A stretch of DNA of 38,147 bases from the NCBI GenBank assembly GCA_947625135.1, contig CANQNE010000023.1, forward strand, positions 1-38,147. The letters are read 5' to 3'. This DNA is from an uncultured Lachnospiraceae bacterium. GTDB lineage: Bacteria > Bacillota > Clostridia > Lachnospirales > Lachnospiraceae. This document shows positions 32,579 to 38,147 of this stretch, piece by piece (the stretch's first letter is position 1; each line of letters begins with the position of its first letter). The notes beneath the pieces are model-generated. The model was not told the DNA's origin, ran no database searches, and saw only the letters and a list, made by a program, of their open reading frames with translations. Position numbers and translations under genes: made by a program.

Positions 32579-34357
32579 ATGCCGGGTCCCGGTGATCGCG
32601 GACGGAAAAAAGAAAAGCCAAAGGACGCCAGAGGCACACTGCGCAGGATCCTTCGCTATCTGAAGGAATATCGGTGGATCGTGGCAGTGCTGACGGTGTG
32701 CGCCTTTGCCAGCAATATCGGAAATCTTCTGGGGCCCGGCTTTGCCGGGAAGGCCATTCACGCGGCAGGCGCAGGCCGGGGCCGGGTGGATTTTGATGTG
32801 GTATTTTACTATGGCCGGTGTATGCTCATTGCATATATTCTCAGCAGCCTGCTGACATTTTTGGTGAATATGGGCATGATGCGGGTGAGCCGCCATGTGG
32901 CTCAAAAGATCCGCAAGGACGTTTTTGACAAGCTGATGACGTTGCCGGTAGGATATTTTGACCGGAATCAGGCGGGGGATATCATCAGCCGGGTCAGCTA
33001 TGATGTAGATGTAGTCACCACCTGCCTTTCCACCGATGTGGTGCAGATCATCACCAGTGTGATCACGGTGATCGGCTCGTTTGTGATGATGTGTGTCATT
33101 TCCCTGCCCCTTGTGACCTGTATGCTCATCACCATTCCCATGGCCGTTCTTTATACCAGATATATGGGCCGAAGGACCCGGCCTCTGTATTCCAGAAGGA
33201 GCAAGGCCTACGGCAGTATGAACGGCTTTGTGGAAGAGATGTTTTCCGGCCAGAAGACCATTCTGGCTTATGCTTATGAGGACGGGGTCTGCGAGGAATT
33301 CAGCGCCATCAATCATGAAGCGGCGGACGCCTACCGGGATGCGGATTCTCTGGGCATGACGATGGGCCCTTCCATTGGCTTTATCAATAATCTGGGACTG
33401 TCGCTGATCGGTTTGCTGGGCGCGGTGTTTTATCTGTGGAAATGGGTGGATCTGGGACAGATCTCCTCCTTTGTACTGTATTCCCGAAAATTTTCCGGGC
33501 CCATCAACGAGATCGCCAATATCATCAACGAGATCTATTCTGCGCTGGCTGCGGCGGAGCGTGTATTTTATATGCTGGAGGAGCCGGAGGAGGTGCAGGA
33601 CATTTACGGCGCGAAAACACTGGATCATGTCCGGGGAGATGTGGAAATGAAAGAGGTTTCCTTCGGTTATGTACCGGGAAAGACGGTGCTGCACAGTCTG
33701 GATCTGGAGGCGAAGGAAGGGCAGACCATTGCCATTGTAGGGCCTACAGGCGCCGGAAAGAGTACCATCATCAACCTGCTCATGCGGTTTTATGATGTGG
33801 ATCAGGGGGCTGTTTTTGTGGACGGCAATGAGATCCGTACCGTTACAAGAGACAGCCTGCGGAGGTCGTATGCCATGGTTCTTCAGGACACATGGGTGTT
33901 TGGCGGCACCATTTATGAGAATATTGCCTATGGCAAAGAAGGGGCCTCCATGGACGAAGTGGTAGCCGCCGCCAAGGCCGCCCGCATCCACAGCTATGTG
34001 ATGCGGCTGCCGGAGGGCTATCAGACTGTGATCAGCGAGGACGGCGGGAACATCAGCAAGGGACAGAAGCAGCTGCTCACCATCGCCCGCGCTATGCTCT
34101 ATGACACCCGGATGCTGATCCTGGACGAGGCCACCAGCAATGTAGACACCGGCACCGAGCGGCAGGTGCAGCAGGCAATGCGCCGCCTGATGAAGGGAAA
34201 GACCTGCTTTGTCATTGCCCACCGGCTTTCCACCATCCAGAATGCAGATAAGATCCTGGTGGTGGATCACGGGGACGTGGTGGAACAGGGAACCCATGAA
34301 GAGCTGATGCTGCAAAAGGGATTTTATTACCGGCTTTATGCCTCCCAGTTTGAATAG
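32579..34357 (+). CDS. ABC exporter half-transporter, catalytic partner
   Basis: The 592-residue protein has the same layout as its neighbour: membrane domain at about 25-325 and nucleotide-binding domain after 345. Walker A GPTGAGKST begins at 388 and Walker B ends in LDE with Glu517 intact. The signature is ISKGQ at 492-496 instead of LSGGQ. This is the expected complement to the partner: canonical Walker B here with a deviant signature, canonical signature there with a deviant Walker B, giving one active and one degenerate ATP site. A strong GGAGG sets the start. A basic tail (about 1-20) precedes the first helix. It converges on the GH1 gene with seven bases between them and no visible terminator. 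Confidence 0.93.
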   Translation: MPGPGDRGRKKEKPKDARGTLRRILRYLKEYRWIVAVLTVCAFASNIGNLLGPGFAGKAIHAAGAGRGRVDFDVVFYYGRCMLIAYILSSLLTFLVNMGMMRVSRHVAQKIRKDVFDKLMTLPVGYFDRNQAGDIISRVSYDVDVVTTCLSTDVVQIITSVITVIGSFVMMCVISLPLVTCMLITIPMAVLYTRYMGRRTRPLYSRRSKAYGSMNGFVEEMFSGQKTILAYAYEDGVCEEFSAINHEAADAYRDADSLGMTMGPSIGFINNLGLSLIGLLGAVFYLWKWVDLGQISSFVLYSRKFSGPINEIANIINEIYSALAAAERVFYMLEEPEEVQDIYGAKTLDHVRGDVEMKEVSFGYVPGKTVLHSLDLEAKEGQTIAIVGPTGAGKSTIINLLMRFYDVDQGAVFVDGNEIRTVTRDSLRRSYAMVLQDTWVFGGTIYENIAYGKEGASMDEVVAAAKAARIHSYVMRLPEGYQTVISEDGGNISKGQKQLLTIARAMLYDTRMLILDEATSNVDTGTERQVQQAMRRLMKGKTCFVIAHRLSTIQNADKILVVDHGDVVEQGTHEELMLQKGFYYRLYASQFE

Positions 34358-34364
34358 GGCGCGG

Positions 34365-35846
<1,482 letters not shown>

Positions 35847-35981
35847 TTATTGTGATTTGAATCAGAATTTTTCTGTTAGTATGCCCGAAGATAAGGACAA
35901 ACATTTATCAATATACAAAATTTTATCAGCTGAAAATCTCATCGGAGGAAAATGTTTTGAGGGCTTTTGGGTCTTTGCAGC

Positions 35982-36010
35982 TTTACAGGGAGAGCGGGGC
36001 GAAGTATAAT
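35982..36010 (+). promoter_or_regulatory. Promoter of the Nudix gene (leaderless type)
   Basis: TTTACA at 35982-35987 and a perfect TATAAT at 36005-36010 are 17 bases apart. The ATG at 36018 lies only seven bases past the -10, so the mRNA would begin at or one base before the start codon. Confidence 0.7.
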
Positions 36011-36017
36011 AAAATAC

Positions 36018-36515
36018 ATGAAAGAAAAAAAGATCGATCTGAGTACGCTCTGTTATATTGAGCGTCAGGGGCAGTATCTGATGCTCCACAGAACAGTAAA
36101 GAAAAATGATGTGAATAAGGACAAATGGATCGGCGTGGGCGGCCATTTTGAGGAGGACGAAAGCCCTGAGGAATGTCTGCTTCGGGAAGTGCGGGAGGAG
36201 ACCGGCTATACGCTCACCAGCTATCGCTTTCGGGGGCTTGTGACTTTCGTGTCTGCAAACGGTGTGACGGAATATATGTCTCTGTTTACCGCAGACGGTT
36301 TTCAGGGGACAGAGATCCCCTGCGACGAGGGAGAACTGGTCTGGGTGGACCGGGACAAGATCCCCCAGCTGAACCTGTGGGAAGGGGACAGGATTTTTTT
36401 CCGGCTTCTGGAAGAACGGGAGGACTTCTTTTCCCTGAAGCTGGTATATGACAGGGAGGACAGGCTGATAGAGGCTTCTCTGGACGGCGCGCCTATGAGC
36501 CTGCCTCAGAGATGA
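36018..36515 (+). CDS. Nudix hydrolase (MutT-like)
   Basis: The 165-residue protein carries a full Nudix box in GGHFEEDESPEECLLREVREETGY (residues about 42-65), which binds the metal ions that cleave nucleoside diphosphate linkages. The family is often named 8-oxo-dGTP diphosphatase, but substrate cannot be told. No ribosome binding site lies before the ATG. An in-frame TTG at 35967 would put the promoter inside the gene and is less plausible. It overlaps or abuts the cobalamin genes that follow; the stop at 36515 is 38 bases before cbiG. Confidence 0.85.
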   Translation: MKEKKIDLSTLCYIERQGQYLMLHRTVKKNDVNKDKWIGVGGHFEEDESPEECLLREVREETGYTLTSYRFRGLVTFVSANGVTEYMSLFTADGFQGTEIPCDEGELVWVDRDKIPQLNLWEGDRIFFRLLEEREDFFSLKLVYDREDRLIEASLDGAPMSLPQR

Positions 36516-36553
36516 TTTGCAGACTTTACAATACGAATTTTCAGGGAGACTAT

Positions 36554-37618
36554 ATGAACGCGATCTGTATCATCAGCTTCACCGGGCAGGGATGCCGGCT
36601 CAGCGGCGTGCTGCGGGCACAATTAGAAAAAAAGGGGCGTTCCTGCCAAAGCTATGGCCCGGAGCGGTTTGCCAACGGCGTGGAGATCCTGCCGCTGCCG
36701 GAGGAGCCCAGACAGTGGATAAAGAGCCGCTGGGGTGAGGATTCCTTTGTGTTTATCGGCGCCGCGGGCATTGCCCTGCGCTATATCGCAGGCTGTATCA
36801 AAGACAAATATACGGATTCCGCCGTGCTGGCAATGGATGAGCGGGGGCAGTTTGTGATCCCGCTGCTTTCCGGCCATGCAGGCGGAGGGGTGGCGCTGGC
36901 ACGGGAGATCGCCGCCTGCACGGGAGCCACGCCGGTGATCACCACGGCCACTGATGTAGAAGGAAAATTTGCGGTGGATGTATTCGCAGAGAATAACGGA
37001 TTGCAGCTGAAGGATCGTACCCTTGCAAAAGAAATTTCTGCCGGCGTGCTGGAAGGAAAGACCATCGGCTTTTACAGCTTCTGCCCGGTGGAGGGAGAGC
37101 CCCCAAAGGAACTGACTGTCTGTAAGACGCCGGAGGCCCTTGGGGCCTGTTCCTATGGGGTCGCCGTGACGACGGCATCCACAGATCTTCAGCTGCCGGC
37201 GGGACAGAAGGTGCTGCCGCTGTATGCCAGGCCGCTGACAGTGGGGATTGGGTGCAGGAAGGGCGTTTCCTGCGAACAGCTGTATCAGGGGCTTTTACAG
37301 GTGCTGGCGCTGCACCGTCGGAAACCGGAGGAGATCGGCGCCGTTGCAAGCATTGATCTGAAAAAAGAAGAACCGGGTATACTGCAGCTTTGTCAGGAGC
37401 TTGGCGTGCCTTATCACACGTATTCTGCGGAAGAACTGCGCCGGGTGGAGAAAAAGATCGCCCCTTCTCCCTTCGTGGAGCAGACAACCGGCGTGGACAA
37501 TGTGTGTGAGCGGGCGGCATGGCGCTGCGCATGGGAGGGGCGTTTGCTGCAGCCGAAAACGATTCTTGAGAAAATGACATTTGCGGTGGTGGAACGTGAG
37601 GTCACCGTCAGATTTTAG
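36554..37618 (+). CDS. cbiG: Cobalt-precorrin-5A hydrolase CbiG
   Basis: CbiG opens the lactone ring of cobalt-precorrin-5A and releases acetaldehyde in the anaerobic route to vitamin B12. The 354-residue protein has the CbiG N-terminal domain with FIGAAGIALRYIA, LSGHAGGGVALAREIA and TPVITTATD (residues about 58-135). The C-terminal domain begins with LTVGIGCRKG near 231 and ends in MTFAVVEREVTVRF. The start at 36554 follows AGGGAG with five bases of spacing. A start at 36512 overlapping the Nudix stop lacks a good site. cbiJ follows, supporting a cobalamin cluster that continues outside the window. Confidence 0.93.
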   Translation: MNAICIISFTGQGCRLSGVLRAQLEKKGRSCQSYGPERFANGVEILPLPEEPRQWIKSRWGEDSFVFIGAAGIALRYIAGCIKDKYTDSAVLAMDERGQFVIPLLSGHAGGGVALAREIAACTGATPVITTATDVEGKFAVDVFAENNGLQLKDRTLAKEISAGVLEGKTIGFYSFCPVEGEPPKELTVCKTPEALGACSYGVAVTTASTDLQLPAGQKVLPLYARPLTVGIGCRKGVSCEQLYQGLLQVLALHRRKPEEIGAVASIDLKKEEPGILQLCQELGVPYHTYSAEELRRVEKKIAPSPFVEQTTGVDNVCERAAWRCAWEGRLLQPKTILEKMTFAVVEREVTVRF

Positions 37619-37701
37619 GGATTTTGGCGGAAAATACCGCTGTCCGGGGATCTGCCGGGCAGGTGAGGACAGACGGGAAGAAAAGCAGTCAGCAGGACGG
37701 A

Positions 37702-38147
37702 ATGATGATAGGATTGAAAAAAATCGCAGTATTTGCCGGGACAACAGAAGGAAGAAAGATCGCGGAGCATTTAGAGGGATTTCCTGTGCAGATGTTCATC
37801 AGCACCGCTACGGAATATGGAAAAGAGGCCGCAGGTACATATCAGAATGCAGCAGTGTATTCCGGCAGGATGGGGCGCGAGGAAATGGAGGAGTTTCTGA
37901 CGCAGAAGGAAGTGGAACTGGTCATTGACGCCACCCATCCCTTTGCAGAGGCGGTCACCGCCAATCTGAGGGAAGCCTGTAAAAGCTGCGGCATTTCTTA
38001 TATCCGCTGTCTGCGGGAGGAAAGCGAAGCGTTTTTGGAGGAGACGGCCGCCTCAGAAGCAGGACCGGCTCCGGTATTGGTGGATTCCATTGAACAGGCG
38101 GTGGACTATCTGCAGGGAACGGAGGGAAACATCCTCATTGCCACCGG
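37702..38147 (+). CDS. cbiJ: Cobalt-precorrin-6A reductase CbiJ (5' part)
   Basis: The open frame runs off the window edge after about 148 residues. It reads FAGTTEGRKIAEHL, then YSGRMGREEMEEFL, VELVIDATHPFAEAVTANLREAC and YIRCLREES, all typical of precorrin-6A reductase (CbiJ/CobK). This enzyme reduces the corrin ring with NAD(P)H. It starts at 37702 (or 37705) behind AGGA at 37694-37697. The 83 bases between cbiG and this start show no other signal. The gene order CbiG then CbiJ is common in clostridial B12 operons. The rest of the protein is outside this window. Confidence 0.92.
   Translation, partial: MMIGLKKIAVFAGTTEGRKIAEHLEGFPVQMFISTATEYGKEAAGTYQNAAVYSGRMGREEMEEFLTQKEVELVIDATHPFAEAVTANLREACKSCGISYIRCLREESEAFLEETAASEAGPAPVLVDSIEQAVDYLQGTEGNILIAT

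Noticed and set aside
32207-34315. Long open frame (702 codons) on the minus strand
   Set aside because: It runs antisense across both ABC exporter genes and its product is rich in histidine and proline-like shadow composition, with no known domain.

Overview
The window looks like a chromosomal segment from an anaerobic Firmicute of the Clostridia, most likely a Lachnospiraceae-type gut bacterium. The evidence is AGGAGG-type ribosome binding sites, TTGACA/TATAAT promoters, the tilS-hpt-ftsH order, a reverse rubrerythrin with a PerR-like regulator, a clostridial M18 aminopeptidase and anaerobic cobalamin genes (cbiG, cbiJ). No rRNA, tRNA, CRISPR array or intact mobile element was seen.

Layout. 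(1) 1-2.2 kb is an island-like accessory stretch. It holds a methyltransferase-STAS fusion with its own promoter and terminator, a degenerate stretch that may be an IS256-type transposase remnant, and a small Cro/CI-type regulator. (2) 2.3-7.8 kb is a housekeeping block: M18 aminopeptidase, tilS, hpt and ftsH, closed by a terminator. (3) 7.9-11.8 kb holds a neopullulanase-like GH13 enzyme and a B12-binding radical SAM protein. (4) 11.9-16.1 kb is a compact run: a tiny membrane peptide, an AIR-synthase-like protein, an Lrp/AsnC regulator with an aminotransferase, and two RNA methyltransferase-type genes. (5) 16.4-18.4 kb is an oxidative stress and membrane segment: hemolysin III-like protein, perR, reverse rubrerythrin, with three PerR-like operator candidates. 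(6) 18.5-28.4 kb is the most coherent module. It holds a purine/uracil-type permease, a THEP1-like NTPase fused to a MocA-like cytidylyltransferase, a ModE-like HTH protein, a FecBCD-type ABC importer reading leftward, and a divergent two-gene xanthine dehydrogenase-family enzyme. A clear inverted repeat resembling a ModE site lies just downstream of the leftward promoter. I infer a molybdenum uptake, cofactor maturation and molybdoenzyme locus. (7) 28.4-34.4 kb codes for membrane transport: a voltage-gated type K+ channel with a RCK_C domain, an aromatic acid exporter-like (FUSC) protein and a heterodimeric ABC exporter. (8) 34.4-36.5 kb has a GH1 6-phospho-beta-glucosidase and a Nudix hydrolase whose promoter suggests a leaderless mRNA. 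(9) 36.5 kb to the end is the start of a cobalamin biosynthesis cluster (cbiG, then cbiJ running off the edge).

I found no wholly new system that I can defend. The strongest leads are the STAS-methyltransferase fusion, the molybdenum locus with its NTPase-MocA fusion and operator, the repeated PerR-like palindromes and the leaderless Nudix gene. Names rest on motif recognition by eye, without database searches.
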